From contig NZ_CP042823.1 of NCBI RefSeq assembly GCF_008000895.1, positions 2,049,001-2,113,000 of the forward strand: DNA of 64,000 nucleotides. The letters run 5' to 3'. This DNA is from Methylobacterium sp. WL1. GTDB taxonomy: Bacteria; Pseudomonadota; Alphaproteobacteria; Rhizobiales; Beijerinckiaceae. The notes under the pieces were generated by a model that did not search any database, was not told the origin of the DNA, and saw only the letters and a program-made list of their open reading frames with translations. Within the stretch, counting starts at the first letter, position 1. Each line of letters begins with the position of its first letter. Position numbers and translations under genes: made by a program. Positions 26,033 through 35,788 of the stretch are shown here, piece after piece.

Positions 26033-26430
26033 TTAGCTGCCGAACTTGTAGTTCAAGCCGAAGCGGCCGAGCACGCCCGCGTTCCGGAAGCGCGCCACGT
26101 AGGCGCCGACGCCCGGTCCGACCGCCACGACCGGGACGGTGCGGCGTCCGAAATCGTAGTACAGCGCCTTGCCTCTGAGGGTCACGGCGTTGGTGTGGAA
26201 GATATTGAACGCCGAATCGGTAAACAGGGCGAACTCGATGCCGCCGCCGACGGCATAGCCGGTCTCGACGCGCGAGCTGCCGCCGTCTGGAAGACGCCGC
26301 GGCAGGTCTCGCCTGCGTAGGCGAAGTCGCCGGTGCCGTACACGAGGGTGCGGTCGAAGGCGTAGCCGACGCGCCCGCGCAGGGTCCCCGAGCGCGTTGC
26401 CCATCTGCCGGACCGTGCTGATCCCGCCCA
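26033..26430 (-). pseudogene. Truncated, frameshifted outer-membrane beta-barrel (Omp25/RopB-like) remnant
   Basis: Only the C-terminal portion of an outer-membrane porin-like barrel can be followed, and only by changing frame. The segments are STVRQMGNALG, then RGRVGYAFDRTLVYGTGDFAYAG, then VETGYAVGGGIEFALF, then NAGVLGRFGLNYKF, ending with a beta-strand-type terminus. The signal peptide and N-terminal strands are absent; the approximately 160 bases upstream, toward the amidotransferase gene, contain no gene. Unlike other frameshifted genes in this window, more than half the gene is missing, so this is probably a true relic. Confidence 0.65.
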
Positions 26431-26590
26431 GACGCCCGGTGCTGCTGTTACTAGATCAAAACAAAAGCGTTTCGCGGTGTGGTCAATTTGCTTTCTGCAG
26501 TAAATGCGTTCGCAGCGGCGCGATATCGAAGGGTGCCGGCCTGATCGGCGATGCCGATAGTGGGCCGTCGCAGGGTCTATCCAACGCCTC

Positions 26591-27361
26591 TCATCGTGAG
26601 GCCCGCCTCCGCGCCGTCGCAGCCCCGAACGCCGCAAACAACGCCCGGTTGATCGGGTTGGTCGCGGCGTCGTGCTCCGGGTGCCATTGCACGCCCAGGG
26701 CGAAGCCCGGCGCGTCGTGGATGCGGATCGCCTCGATGGTGTCGTCCTCGGCGATGCCTTCGATCACGATACGGGCGCCCGGCTTCAAGATGCCCTGGCC
26801 GTGCAAGGAGTTCACCCGGATCGTCTCGCACCCGAGCAGCCGCGCGAAGGCGCCGCCCGGGGTGAGGCGGACCGCGTGGCGGTCGGCGAACACCACTTCG
26901 AGGTCCGGGTGAATCTCGCCATTCTCGAGCCGTGGCATCCGGTGGTTGAGGCGCCCGGGCAGGTTGCGGATCTCCGGGTGCAGGCTGCCACCGAAGGCGA
27001 CGTTCATCTCCTGAAACCCGCGGCAGATGCCGAACAGTGGTACGCCCCGCGCCACGCAGGCCTCGATCAGCGGAAGCGCCGTCGCGTCGCGGGCCTCGTC
27101 GTAGGGCTCGTGGGCGGGGTCCGCCGCGGTGCTGAACCGGGTTGGATGGACGTTGGCGCGGCCGCCGGTGAGCAGGATGCCGTCGACCGTGTCGAGGAGG
27201 TCGCCGAGATCGGTGATCCCGGGGCAGCCGGCGAACATCAGCGGCAGGGCCCCGGCCACTTCGGCCACCGCCCGGAGGTTGTTCTGGCCGACGATCTGTG
27301 CCGTGAACCGGTTGTCGAGCAGGCGCGCGTTTCCGATGACGCCGATCACGGGTCTCGCCAT
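26591..27361 (-). CDS. Class I glutamine amidotransferase-like hydrolase (PuuD/peptidase C26 family)
   Basis: 256 residues from ATG at 27361. Catalytic triad: Cys in FGICRGFQEMN, and His/Glu in VQWHPEHD. The opening RPVIGVIGNARLLDN, GILLTGGRANVHP and VNSLHGQGI match gamma-glutamyl-gamma-aminobutyrate hydrolase PuuD-like enzymes, which cleave gamma-glutamyl amides. The substrate is not certain and no polyamine genes are adjacent. It is the gene just outside the photosynthesis cluster boundary. Confidence 0.85.
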   Translation of the reverse strand: MARPVIGVIGNARLLDNRFTAQIVGQNNLRAVAEVAGALPLMFAGCPGITDLGDLLDTVDGILLTGGRANVHPTRFSTAADPAHEPYDEARDATALPLIEACVARGVPLFGICRGFQEMNVAFGGSLHPEIRNLPGRLNHRMPRLENGEIHPDLEVVFADRHAVRLTPGGAFARLLGCETIRVNSLHGQGILKPGARIVIEGIAEDDTIEAIRIHDAPGFALGVQWHPEHDAATNPINRALFAAFGAATARRRASR

Positions 27362-27451
27362 CGTCCCGGCCACTCCTTCATCTTGGCCTCGCCGCAGGCC
27401 CTGCACCTTGCGGTTGGCTCTACGACCCACGCAAACCCGGCGCCAGTCCCG

Positions 27452-28357
27452 TCAGACGCCGAGAATGCCCGCGGCCCGGGCCTCCTCGTGCAGCACCTCG
27501 GCGACCCGCTCGGGAGCCTCCTCGTGCGCGAGATGGCCGAGCCCCCGGATCAGCGCGACGCGGGCGTCGGGCAAGCGGTCGCGGACCGAGAAGGCGGTGT
27601 CGGGTCGGATCGCCTGGTCGTCGCCGCCGACGATCAGCAGGGTCCGGGTCGTGAGCTCCGGCAGCGCCCGGTGCAGGCCGGCGAGATCCCAGTTCGCCAT
27701 CATGCCCAGCGCCCCGCGGACGTGCCCGGCCCGGGCGAACAGGCGCCTGTAGAGATCGACGCCCTGCGGATCGAGCCGCGAGCCCGTCCCCTCGATCAGC
27801 TTTTTGGCCGCCGACCGGTCCGCCGTCCAGGCGAAGATCCTCGGCGTGAACGGGTTGAGGAACAGCAGCCTCGCCATGCCGGGGAACAGCAGGCTCGCCG
27901 CCCCGGGCAACGGCGCCAGCGCACCGTTGAATGCCGCGAGCAGGCGCGGCGCGATCGACCCGTCCAGGCACATCCGCGCCAGCACGGCCGCCCCAGCCGA
28001 GTGACCGGCCGCCACGATGGGCGGGCGTCCGAGCACGCCCACGAGCCCCGCCACGGCCCTGGCCATGCCGGGCAGCGACAGGTCGGCGTCCGGCAGGGGA
28101 TCGGTGAAGCCGTGGCCCGGAAGGTCCGGGGCGATGACGAAGAAATCCTGGGCCAGGAGCGGTGCGAGCCCGCGCCAGGAATGGGTGGCCGCCCCGGTCC
28201 CGTGCAGGAGCAGCAGCACCGGCGCCTCGGGCCGCCCGAACTCCTGGACATGCCAGCGCAGGCCCGCCGCCTCAACGAAGCGGCTCGCGTCCCGATGCGG
28301 CCAATCCCGGCCCTCGACTGCCCAATCGGGCCGGTCGGCGTCGCGGGGCCTCAGCAC
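27452..28357 (-). CDS. bchO: Alpha/beta hydrolase BchO, magnesium-chelatase accessory
   Basis: 301 residues. Alpha/beta-hydrolase features: LLLLHGTGAATHSW oxyanion region, nucleophile elbow GHSAGAAV, acid in IVGGDDQAI and His in GLGHLAHEE. The N-terminal part (RDWPHRDASRFVEAAGLRWHVQEFG) is typical of BchO, which lies with bchI and bchD in most photosynthesis clusters and is thought to aid Mg insertion. Here it is separated from bchD by about 390 bases that contain a small plus-strand open frame. Confidence 0.9.
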   Translation of the reverse strand: MLRPRDADRPDWAVEGRDWPHRDASRFVEAAGLRWHVQEFGRPEAPVLLLLHGTGAATHSWRGLAPLLAQDFFVIAPDLPGHGFTDPLPDADLSLPGMARAVAGLVGVLGRPPIVAAGHSAGAAVLARMCLDGSIAPRLLAAFNGALAPLPGAASLLFPGMARLLFLNPFTPRIFAWTADRSAAKKLIEGTGSRLDPQGVDLYRRLFARAGHVRGALGMMANWDLAGLHRALPELTTRTLLIVGGDDQAIRPDTAFSVRDRLPDARVALIRGLGHLAHEEAPERVAEVLHEEARAAGILGV

Positions 28358-28564
28358 CGGCCATCGTCCCGCGACGCACCAAAGGTAGCTACATGGATCA
28401 TGGCTGCGCTATCGTTCTGGGTTGGAATTATTTCGTAAGCCACTGAGAACGCATGCGGAAATCGCATGCCACCGCTGCCACAGCCTGGATTGCTGCGACG
28501 CAGCATCGAGAGCATCAAAGGGGCGAACGCAGGCACCGCGCATCTCTCATCGTTGGAACCGGCC

Positions 28565-28711
28565 ATGATCGTCTTCACCTCCTCGACCCATCACTTTGCC
28601 GGCTCGACCAACGGCCGCTGGAGCTTCCGAGGCCTGTTCCGCGAGATGCTGAACGCCTGGATGTCCCACAACCAGCGCGTCGCCGATCTCGGGGCCGGCT
28701 ACCACCTCTGA
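28565..28711 (+). CDS. Small uncharacterised protein (48 aa) inserted between bchD and bchO
   Basis: MIVFTSSTHHFAGSTNGRW then SFRGLFREMLNAWMSHNQRV and a Gly/His end. It is amphipathic and has no membrane helix. It reads opposite to bchD and bchO and fills part of their separation. Family unknown, and the ribosome-binding site is weak. An upstream in-frame ATG at 28466 exists but adds an unconserved leader. The 200 bases between this frame and bchO are less GC-rich than the flanks and carry no other gene. Confidence 0.45.
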   Translation: MIVFTSSTHHFAGSTNGRWSFRGLFREMLNAWMSHNQRVADLGAGYHL

Positions 28712-28747
28712 TCCTCGACCGGGTTCGGCCCCGCCCAACCTCTCTGC

Positions 28748-30599
28748 TCAGAGCGCGACCCGTACCGCGGCGCTGAGCAGGCCGGCATCGGCCCGCGGCA
28801 GCACGAGATAGCGGGCCGCCATCGCCTCGGCGACCGCCGGGCGCCTTCGCCCCGGGCCCCGGTATCGATCACCAGGGCCGGCAACCCGGCCGCCCAGACG
28901 CCAGCCCGCCTGCAGGGCTTCGGCCCGGCCCGGCCCGGCCGCCTCCCCGAGCGTGCCACGTTGGCGCGTCCGTCAGTCAACAGCACGATGACCGGTCGGC
29001 TTCCGCTCCGGCGCACGCCGAGCGCCACGTTGAGTGCCGCATCGATCCCGGCGGCCAGCGGCGTCCCACCCCCGCCCGGCAGGCCGAGAGGCCGCGCTTC
29101 GCCCGGGTGAGCGAGCGGGTCGGCGGCAGTACCAGTTCCGCACCGCTGCCGCGGAACGCCACCAGGGCGACCCGGTCGCGCCGGACATACGCCTCGGCCA
29201 GCAGCAGCTCGACCGCGCCCTTCGCCTCGGCCAGCCGCTCCAGGGCGGCCGAGCCCGAGGCGTCGACGCAGAACACCGTCGTGGTCTCGGTCCGCTGCCG
29301 CAGGATCCGGATCCGCAGGTCGTCCCGCCGGACCACGATCGGGCGGGTTTCCCCTCCGCCCGCCGCAGCGTCTGCCACGGGGCCGCCGCCCGCAGGGTCG
29401 CCAGCAGGTCGAGGCGCCCGCGCCGCGGATCGCCCGCCGGCTGCCGATCGGCCGCCCGGCGGGACGCCGGCTGGCCGACCCGCCCGGCCTTCGCGGCCGA
29501 GAGCCGTACGCCCCCGCCAGCAACTGATCCAGGAGGTTTGCCGGGATCGCCGTGCGCACCGCATCGAGCACGCGGTCGTCGGCCGCCTCGGCGGGGCGGG
29601 ATCCGACGTCTTCCGCGGCAGCCTGGTCTTCCGCGGGCGGGGCGGAGGTGGTGCCTCGGCCTCCTCGGGTGGCGCGTCCTCCGGCATGGGCAGCCGCGTG
29701 GCCCGCGGCGCCAGGACCAGGCGAGCCGCCATGGTGAGCTCGGCCGCGCCGACCGGGTTCCCGGCTGCCAGGGACCTGGCCACCCGGGCGGCCAGCATTG
29801 GCCCGCGCAGGGAGGCGACGCCGAACGCCTCCGACAATCGGCACAGTACGCCGAGCGGGTCGGCTTCCGGGGCGCCGGGATCGGACTCCGGATCGACTTG
29901 AGCGGCATCGCAATCCGCGAGCCCGACGCCGCTCAGGTCGATCCGGAAGGCCAGGCGGTCGGCGAGGGACTCCGCCACGGTCTCGTCGCCCTCGCCCTCG
30001 TCGAGCAGCACGAGGCCGAAGCGCGCCGGCCGCTCCGACGCGGTACCGTGTCGAGGGCGGCGGCCAGGCGGGCCGCGACGCCGGGGGCAGCCGCTCGGCC
30101 ATGGGCAGACGATCAGCCCACCATCGCCTCGGCGAGAGCCGGCCCGCGCCATCGGCCGGCCGGCCGCGAGCGTCGCGGCGAGGTCGAGGCCGCCGAGCAG
30201 GCCGTCGTCGCCGATGCCCGGCGGCAGCCTCCGCCAGGGCGTGCCTGTGGGAAGCAACGCCCGCAGTCATCGAGCCAGCGGTCGCGCACGGCCGGGCCCC
30301 GCCCGCACCACCGCGCCGCCGCATCCGCTCGGGTCCGCGGCCAGGAGGCGTGCGGCGACGCTGGCTTCGAGCCAGGTTTTTTTTGGTGCTTCCGCCTTCC
30401 CTCCCCCCTCTGCGGGGGAGGATGGCCCTCGCGTCAGCGAGGGTCGGGAGAGGGGAGCGCCGCTGCCGGAGGAGCCGCGACGGGTCTCGCATTCTGAGCC
30501 GACGCGCTGCCCCTCTCGCGGGACTTCGTCCCGGCCCCCTATGCTGCGCAGGGTACCCTCCCCCGTAGCGCGGGGAGGGAGAGACGGCGGCTCCGTCAC
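28748..30599 (-). pseudogene. bchD: Magnesium chelatase subunit D, multiply frameshifted, with a repeat in the 5' end
   Basis: Subunit of the BchHID chelatase that inserts Mg into protoporphyrin IX. Conserved stretches are visible but scattered over three frames: TWLEASVAARLLAADPSG, GTPWRRLPPGIGDDGLLGGLDLA, FGLVLLDEGEGDETVAESLA, VLDAVRTAIPANLLDQLLAGAYG, the VWA/MIDAS motif CVDASGSAALERLAEAKGA, GGGTPLAAGIDAALNVALGV, LLTDGRANVAR and the terminal AAVRVAL. At least six frame changes are needed. The GTG start overlaps the bchI stop (GTGA), and the frame then runs through a REP-like repeat for about 70 codons before the first conserved residues. Since nearly all conserved motifs survive, consensus errors are more likely than decay, but the gene as given is not translatable. 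Confidence 0.85.
30375..30590. repeat. Composite REP-like repeat, copy 2, inside the 5' end of bchD
   Basis: Two stem-loop modules (ccctctgcgggggaggatggccctcgcgtcagcgagggtcgggagagggg and gtaccctcccccgtagcgcggggaggg) and a linker match the element at 13922-14096 in inverted orientation. It includes an 8-base T run at 30379-30386. Confidence 0.75.
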
Positions 30600-31609
30600 G
30601 AGAACACCTCCGCCAGCGCCCGCTCGACCCGGGCGGTCGAGCCGGATTCGTCCAGCGGATTGCGTCGCAGGCGATGGCGCAGGGCGGCCGGGGCGACCCG
30701 GCGGATGTGGTCGTCCGTGACCGACCCGGCGCCGTCGAGGGCCGCCAAGGCCCGGGCCGTGCGCATCAGGGTCAGCTCGCCGCGCAAGCCGTCGGTGCCG
30801 AGCGCCAGGCAAAGCTGAGCGGCGCGCTCCAGCGCCGAATCCGGCACCGTCAGGCCCGGCAGGCGTTCCCGGGCCAACAGGATCTTCTTCCGGATGGCGG
30901 CCTCGTCCCGGGCGCGGGCGGCACAGAACCCCTCGGGGTCGCGCTCGTAGGCGTCGCGGGCGCGCACCACCGCGATCCGGGTGGCGATGTCCCGCGGGGT
31001 CACGACCTCGCAGGCCAGCCCGAACCGGTCGAGCAGCTGCGGGCGCAACTCCCCCTCTTCCGGGTTGCCGGAGCCGACCAAGACGAACTTGGCGGGGTGG
31101 CGCAAGCTGAGGCCCTCCCGCTCCACGGTGTTGATCCCGGAGGCCGCCACGTCGAGGAGGAGATCCACCAGGTGGTCCTCGAGGAGGTTCACTTCGTCAA
31201 TATACAAAAAACCGCGATTGGCCCGGGCCAGCAGGCCCGGCTCGAACGCCTTCACGCCGGCGCCGAGCGCCCGCTCCAGATCGAGGGTGCCGACCACCCG
31301 GTCCTCGGTGGCGCCGAGCGGCAGGTCCACCACCGGCACCGCCGTCTTGTGACTCTTGCGCGGGCCCGGCGTGGCCGCGCAGTGCGGGCAGGCTTCGGCC
31401 GGGCTGTCGGGGTCGCACCGGTACGGGCAGCCGACCACCGCCCGCATCGGCGGCAGCAGGGCAGCCAGCGCCCGGATCGCCGTGGACTTCCCCGTGCCGC
31501 GGTCGCCGAACACCAGCACGCCGCCGATGGAGGGATCCACGGCGGCGATCAGCAGCGCCTGGCGCATCTCGTCCTGCGCGACGATGGCCGAGAAGGGGAA
31601 GGTTGGCAC
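30596..31609 (-). CDS. bchI: Magnesium chelatase ATPase subunit I
   Basis: AAA+ ATPase driving Mg insertion into protoporphyrin IX. 337 residues with [11 protein letters not shown] at the start, Walker [10 protein letters not shown], the Cys-rich insertion ([17 protein letters not shown]), Walker B-like [20 protein letters not shown], sensor [20 protein letters not shown] and the C-terminal lid. Its stop overlaps the bchD start. The upstream gap to hemA (31610-31783) holds a repeat rather than an obvious promoter. Confidence 0.97.
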   Translation of the reverse strand: MPTFPFSAIVAQDEMRQALLIAAVDPSIGGVLVFGDRGTGKSTAIRALAALLPPMRAVVGCPYRCDPDSPAEACPHCAATPGPRKSHKTAVPVVDLPLGATEDRVVGTLDLERALGAGVKAFEPGLLARANRGFLYIDEVNLLEDHLVDLLLDVAASGINTVEREGLSLRHPAKFVLVGSGNPEEGELRPQLLDRFGLACEVVTPRDIATRIAVVRARDAYERDPEGFCAARARDEAAIRKKILLARERLPGLTVPDSALERAAQLCLALGTDGLRGELTLMRTARALAALDGAGSVTDDHIRRVAPAALRHRLRRNPLDESGSTARVERALAEVFS

Positions 31610-31645
31610 GCGGTGACTCGATGCTACTGGGGAATCCGATCCACC

Positions 31646-31760
31646 CCCCTCATCCTGAGGTGCCGAAGCGCAGCGAAGGCCTCGAACGAGACCTCCGGGG
31701 ATCGGGTCGCCGGCTTGAAGGCTCCGTCGACGCCCGCTCGCGCGGGCTCTCAGGATGCGG
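31646..31760. repeat. Rhizobiales-type intergenic palindromic repeat
   Basis: An element opening with ctcatcctgaggtgccgaagcgcagcg and closing with gctcgcgcgggctctcaggatg forms imperfect inverted arms. It occupies most of the hemA-bchI gap. This sequence type is, from memory, abundant between genes in Rhizobiales. Confidence 0.65.
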
Positions 31761-31783
31761 GAGCGGGTGGGAGAAGGGAACCG

Positions 31784-33001
31784 CTACTCCGCCGCCTTCT
31801 GCCGGAGCCCAATCCGCGCCCAGATCGTGGAGAGCGCCCCGACCAGATTGGCGATATCCGCGTCCGTGTGCAGCGGCGACGGGGTGATCCGGAGGCGCTC
31901 GGTGCCGCGGGCCACCGTCGGGTAGTTGATCGGCTGCACGTAGATGCCGAACTCGTCGAGCAGGGTGTCGGAGATCGCCTTGCACAGCACGGGATCGCAG
32001 ACCATCACCGGCACGATGTGGCTGTCGTTGGGCAGGACCGGGATGTCGGCGGCCTCCAGGGCGGTCCGGACCTTGGCGCAGCGCTCCTGATGGCGCGCCC
32101 GCTCGGTGCCGCTGGCCTTGAGATGGCGGATCGAGGCCGCGGCGCCCGCCGCCACCGCGGGGGGCAGCGAGGTGGTGAAGATGAAGCCGGAGGCGAAGCT
32201 GCGCACGAAGTCGCACAGCTTCTCCGAGGCGGTGATGTAGCCGCCGTGCACGCCGAACGCCTTACCCAGCGTCCCCTCGATCACGTCGAGGCGGTGGGCG
32301 ACGCCGTCGCGCTCCGAGATTCCGCCGCCACGGGCGCCGTAGAGGCCGACCGCGTGGACCTCGTCGAGATAGGTGAGCGCCCCATGGGCCTCGGCCACGT
32401 CGCAGATTTCTTCGAGGGGGGCGATGTCGCCGTCCATCGAGTACACGGATTCGAACGCGACGAGCTTCGGCCGGGCCGGATCGACCAAGGCGAGCTTCCG
32501 GTTCAGATCCTCCGGATCGTTGTGACGAAAAATGTGGCGTTCGGCCCGGGAGAACCGGATGCCCTCGATCATCGACGCGTGGTTCTCGGAATCGGAGAAG
32601 ACCGCGCAGTTCGGCAGGCGCGACGCCAGGGTCCCGAGCGCCGCCCAGTTCGAGACGTAGCCGGAGGTGAACAGCAGGGCCGCCTCCTTGCGGTGGAGGT
32701 CGGCGAGCTCCTGCTCCAGCAGCACGTGATAGTGGTTGGTGCCGGAGATGTTGCGGGTGCCCCCGGCCCCGGCGCCGCAGCGGTCGATCGCCTCGTGCAT
32801 CGCCCCGGTAACCGTGGGGTGCTGGCCCATGCCGAGATAGTCGTTCGAGCACCAGACCGTGACCGGGCGCGTGCCGGCCGGGTGGTGGTGCGTGGCGTGC
32901 GGGAAGTTGCCGGCGTGGCGCTCGAGATCGGTGAAGACCCGGTAGCGCCCTTCGCGGTGGAGACCGGCGATCTCGGCTCCGAAGAAGGTCTCGTAGTCCA
33001 T
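31784..33001 (-). CDS. hemA: 5-aminolevulinate synthase
   Basis: Condenses glycine and succinyl-CoA to 5-aminolevulinate (Shemin pathway), the entry to haem and bacteriochlorophyll. Family blocks: [71 protein letters not shown], the PLP lysine in [13 protein letters not shown] and the C-terminal [12 protein letters not shown]. 405 residues from ATG at 33001. Last gene of the bchF-to-hemA run, about 110 bases after puhE. Confidence 0.96.
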   Translation of the reverse strand: MDYETFFGAEIAGLHREGRYRVFTDLERHAGNFPHATHHHPAGTRPVTVWCSNDYLGMGQHPTVTGAMHEAIDRCGAGAGGTRNISGTNHYHVLLEQELADLHRKEAALLFTSGYVSNWAALGTLASRLPNCAVFSDSENHASMIEGIRFSRAERHIFRHNDPEDLNRKLALVDPARPKLVAFESVYSMDGDIAPLEEICDVAEAHGALTYLDEVHAVGLYGARGGGISERDGVAHRLDVIEGTLGKAFGVHGGYITASEKLCDFVRSFASGFIFTTSLPPAVAAGAAASIRHLKASGTERARHQERCAKVRTALEAADIPVLPNDSHIVPVMVCDPVLCKAISDTLLDEFGIYVQPINYPTVARGTERLRITPSPLHTDADIANLVGALSTIWARIGLRQKAAE

Positions 33002-33062
33002 GTCGCCTCTCCCCGATGGGTTCGCGGGTTGCCCCCGCCTGTGTGGTTGGATTTCGCACGCG

Positions 33063-33079
33063 ACCAGTTCCAAACTGGT
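33063..33079. promoter_or_regulatory. Inverted repeat upstream of hemA
   Basis: accagt-tccaa-actggt, perfect six-base arms with a five-base spacer, 62 bases upstream of the hemA start and 33 bases after the puhE stop. It could be an operator for separate hemA regulation or a weak processing/terminator stem; no T-run follows. Confidence 0.4.
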
Positions 33080-33111
33080 GCGCGCGCGAACTCCCGTTGT
33101 GATGCCCGGGT

Positions 33112-33906
33112 CTACCCGTTGTCCCGCGGCCGTGCCGCGCCGTCCGGCCCGCGGGCCGGCAGACTCCACCGCCACAATTCGGCCGAGGGCAGCGGCAGCA
33201 TCAGGAACCAGTGTTCGAGCGTCGCCAGCGCCATCAGGGTCGCCAGCACGGTGAAACCGATCAGTTCGTGCGCCAGCAGGTCCGGACCGAGCGCCGCCCG
33301 CCCGAGCAGCCCCGCCGCGATCGTGCCGAGGCTCACCGAGACCGGGAACAGCAGGTTCATCGGCTTGCGCGACAGGTAGCAGGCCAGGTAGCCGAGGTGA
33401 TCAGGCAGGAACTCGGCGTGCAGGTTGCGCACCCCGAGGAACAGGTTCAACCGCGCCGACAGGTTCATCACCACCAGCGCGCCGTAGGTCCATAACGCGA
33501 TGGTGTTGGCCCCGCCCCAGACCAGCGCCAGGATCGCCAGGCCGCCGATCACGATGGCGAATTCGTGCCACAGGCTGGTGGCGAGCGCAGCCAGGAACCG
33601 GTCGAAACCGCGCAGGCCCGGCGCGCAGGCGAACGGCTTCGGGCCCGACAGGAAGCCCATGTAATAGCTCATCTCCTGCCAGCCCCAGACCACCAGGGCC
33701 GCCGTGAAGGCCGTGTAGGCCCCTGCGGCGCTGGTATCCTGGGCGCTGGTACGGATCGCCACCAGGGCGCCGGCAAGCAGCAGCGTCGCGCCGGCCATGC
33801 TCCAGGGATGCGTGCGCCGCGGCGCATGGTCGAGCAGCAGGATCAGCCCGGTGGAGAACCACCAGAGCAGAAGCGCGTAGACCACCGGCGCGGCGTAGGT
33901 CGCCAT
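33112..33906 (-). CDS. puhE: Photosynthetic complex assembly protein PuhE
   Basis: Integral membrane protein of 264 residues with about six to seven hydrophobic segments. The opening [21 protein letters not shown], then [58 protein letters not shown] and [15 protein letters not shown] are characteristic of PuhE (TIGR03055). It affects reaction-centre and bacteriochlorophyll levels in Rhodobacter. Directly follows acsF. Confidence 0.93.
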   Translation of the reverse strand: MATYAAPVVYALLLWWFSTGLILLLDHAPRRTHPWSMAGATLLLAGALVAIRTSAQDTSAAGAYTAFTAALVVWGWQEMSYYMGFLSGPKPFACAPGLRGFDRFLAALATSLWHEFAIVIGGLAILALVWGGANTIALWTYGALVVMNLSARLNLFLGVRNLHAEFLPDHLGYLACYLSRKPMNLLFPVSVSLGTIAAGLLGRAALGPDLLAHELIGFTVLATLMALATLEHWFLMLPLPSAELWRWSLPARGPDGAARPRDNG

Positions 33907-33907
33907 T

Positions 33908-34996
33908 CTACCAGACCGGCTGGAGGCGGATGTCGGCCGGCAATGCGTTCGCCTTCACCGGCAGGAGATAGAGCCGGACGAAGGTGGCGGCCGCGCGCAG
34001 CACCTGGACCCCGTGCTTCAGCTTGCCCAGGACGCTGCCCTGAGCCCGGGCTTCCGCGATCGCCCGGGAGCAGGCCAGCAGCGTCTCCAGCCCGGCGTGG
34101 AACGTCGGGTTGTCGAGATCGAGCTCCAGCGGGAAGGTCTGCCGCGAGATCTCGGAGGTGATGCGGAAGACCCTGTAATCGTAGTCGGTCGGATCGACCC
34201 CGAGCGCGGCGTGGAAGGCCGGGCGGTGATGGTCGCGCACGTACATCGTGGCGAAGACCGCGAGCAGGAAGAACCGGATCCAGTAGCGATTGATGCCGCT
34301 GGTCAGCTTGGGGTTGGCGCGCATCAGCAGCGCGAACGCCTCGCCATGGCGGAACTCGTCGTTGCACCACAGCTCGAACCACTTGAAGATTGGGTGGATG
34401 CGCCGCTCCGGGTGCTTCTCCAGCTCGCGGAAGATCGTGATGTAGCGGGCGTAGCCGATCTTTTCGGACAGGTACGTCGCGTAGAAGATGAACTTCGGCC
34501 GGAAAAACGTGTATTTTTTCGACTTGGTGAGGAAGCCCAGGTCCACGCCGATGCCGAAATCCTTCAGCGTGTCGTTGATGAAGCCGGCGTGGCGCGCCTC
34601 GTCACGGCTCATGAAGCCGAACAGCTCCTTGATGTCCTTGTTCTTGGCGCGCTTCCTCATCTCGGCGTAAAGCACGCAGCCGGAGAACTCGGCGGTGATC
34701 GACGAAACCAGGAAATCCAGAAACTCCTTCCGCAGCTCGGGCTCCATCTGCGACAGGTCGCAGTCGAAGTCGGCGTTGCGGGTGAAGTGGCGCTTGTTGG
34801 GGTCGTCGCGCAACTCGGCGATGAGCAGGTCCCAGTCCCGGCGCACGGGCTCGACATCGGTGCGGTCGAGTTCGACGAAATCGGTGGTGTAGAAGCGCGG
34901 GCTCAGGAAGGTCGTCTCCTGCGCGGCCTTGGTCGATTCGTTGACCGGTGTTTTCGGGACCGGCTGGCCGGAGAGCGGCGGGACAGGAGCGTTCAC
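33908..34996 (-). CDS. acsF: Mg-protoporphyrin IX monomethyl ester oxidative cyclase (aerobic)
   Basis: Di-iron enzyme forming isocyclic ring E with oxygen. 362 residues from the GTG that overlaps the upstream stop (GTGA). Iron-binding motifs are seen: E in [23 protein letters not shown], and [13 protein letters not shown]. Presence of this oxygen-dependent enzyme fits an aerobic anoxygenic phototroph. Whether the anaerobic BchE also exists cannot be seen here. Confidence 0.97.
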   Translation of the reverse strand: MNAPVPPLSGQPVPKTPVNESTKAAQETTFLSPRFYTTDFVELDRTDVEPVRRDWDLLIAELRDDPNKRHFTRNADFDCDLSQMEPELRKEFLDFLVSSITAEFSGCVLYAEMRKRAKNKDIKELFGFMSRDEARHAGFINDTLKDFGIGVDLGFLTKSKKYTFFRPKFIFYATYLSEKIGYARYITIFRELEKHPERRIHPIFKWFELWCNDEFRHGEAFALLMRANPKLTSGINRYWIRFFLLAVFATMYVRDHHRPAFHAALGVDPTDYDYRVFRITSEISRQTFPLELDLDNPTFHAGLETLLACSRAIAEARAQGSVLGKLKHGVQVLRAAATFVRLYLLPVKANALPADIRLQPVW

Positions 34997-35289
34997 AGCT
35001 TCCTCCTCTCGGAAAAACTGACCTCGTAGAGTTCGGTCAGTTCGAGATGGGCGACGAGCTTGGTCCAGGCCCGCTCGAGCGGGCCGGCCCGGGTGACGGT
35101 GGCGGTGCGGCGGACGGTGAGCCGCTCGCCATAGGGCACGGAGGTCGGCGCGTCGTGGACCTGGACCTCGTCGCCGGGCTCGATCTCGAAGCCGGAATCC
35201 AGGGTCACGTGCGCGTGCAGGCTCTCGGGCGTCTGCTCGATCTCGACCGTGCAGGGCACGGTGACGGTGCGGCTCCCAAACAGGCCCAT
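34993..35289 (-). CDS. Uncharacterised 98-aa protein between puhC and acsF
   Basis: [19 protein letters not shown], then a beta-rich region with acidic, loop-like [18 protein letters not shown] and [17 protein letters not shown], then a helix [25 protein letters not shown]. Soluble, no signal. The ATG overlaps the end of puhC and the stop overlaps the acsF start, so it is translated within the operon and is very probably real. I recall an unnamed open frame at this place in other alphaproteobacterial clusters; its role is unknown. Confidence 0.75.
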   Translation of the reverse strand: MGLFGSRTVTVPCTVEIEQTPESLHAHVTLDSGFEIEPGDEVQVHDAPTSVPYGERLTVRRTATVTRAGPLERAWTKLVAHLELTELYEVSFSERRKL

Positions 35290-35777
35290 CAGCGGGTCTC
35301 CGTCGTGGCGGCGGCGAGCAGCCGGGCGAAGGCGCCGGCATTGGTCGGGCCGAACGCCTCTAGCGGCACCCGGCGGCCGGTGGCGTCGTCCGCGAGCGAG
35401 AGACGGCCGTCGTCGTAGCGGGTCAGGCTGAACGGCTGTTCCTGGCCGAGGCCATCGCGCTGGCGGGCCTGGGCCAGGCCCCGCAGCGTCCCGCGCAGAA
35501 AGCCGTCCTCGCCGGGGCGGATCCAGGCGACGATGTGCCGGTCGGCGGCGTTGCGCAGTGCGATCGACCCGTCGACCTGGTCCTCGGCGCGGAATTCGAG
35601 CCGCTCGACGGGCTTGGCCGGCGGCAGGGCAATCATGCCGATGCCTTCGCTGCGCCCGATCAGGACGGCCAGCATGGAGAAGCCCATCAGCGCGCCGGCG
35701 CCGATCATCAGCAGAGCCGGTGCCGGTCCGGCTGCCGAGCTTTTGGCCCGGCCGACGCTCTCCGCCCGATCGCCCAT
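35289..35777 (-). CDS. puhC: Photosynthetic complex assembly protein PuhC
   Basis: 162 residues with one N-terminal transmembrane helix ([21 protein letters not shown]) and a periplasmic domain containing [43 protein letters not shown], the DGSIxxxxA/GEDGFLRG pattern of PuhC. Helps LH1-RC assembly. Between puhB and the 98-aa gene, overlapping the latter. Confidence 0.94.
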   Translation of the reverse strand: MGDRAESVGRAKSSAAGPAPALLMIGAGALMGFSMLAVLIGRSEGIGMIALPPAKPVERLEFRAEDQVDGSIALRNAADRHIVAWIRPGEDGFLRGTLRGLAQARQRDGLGQEQPFSLTRYDDGRLSLADDATGRRVPLEAFGPTNAGAFARLLAAATTETR

Positions 35778-35788
35778 CGCGCCTCTCC

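Noticed and set aside
30674..33379. Open frame of 901 codons on the plus strand
   Set aside because: Antisense shadow of bchI and hemA; composition is low-complexity and no domain is recognisable.
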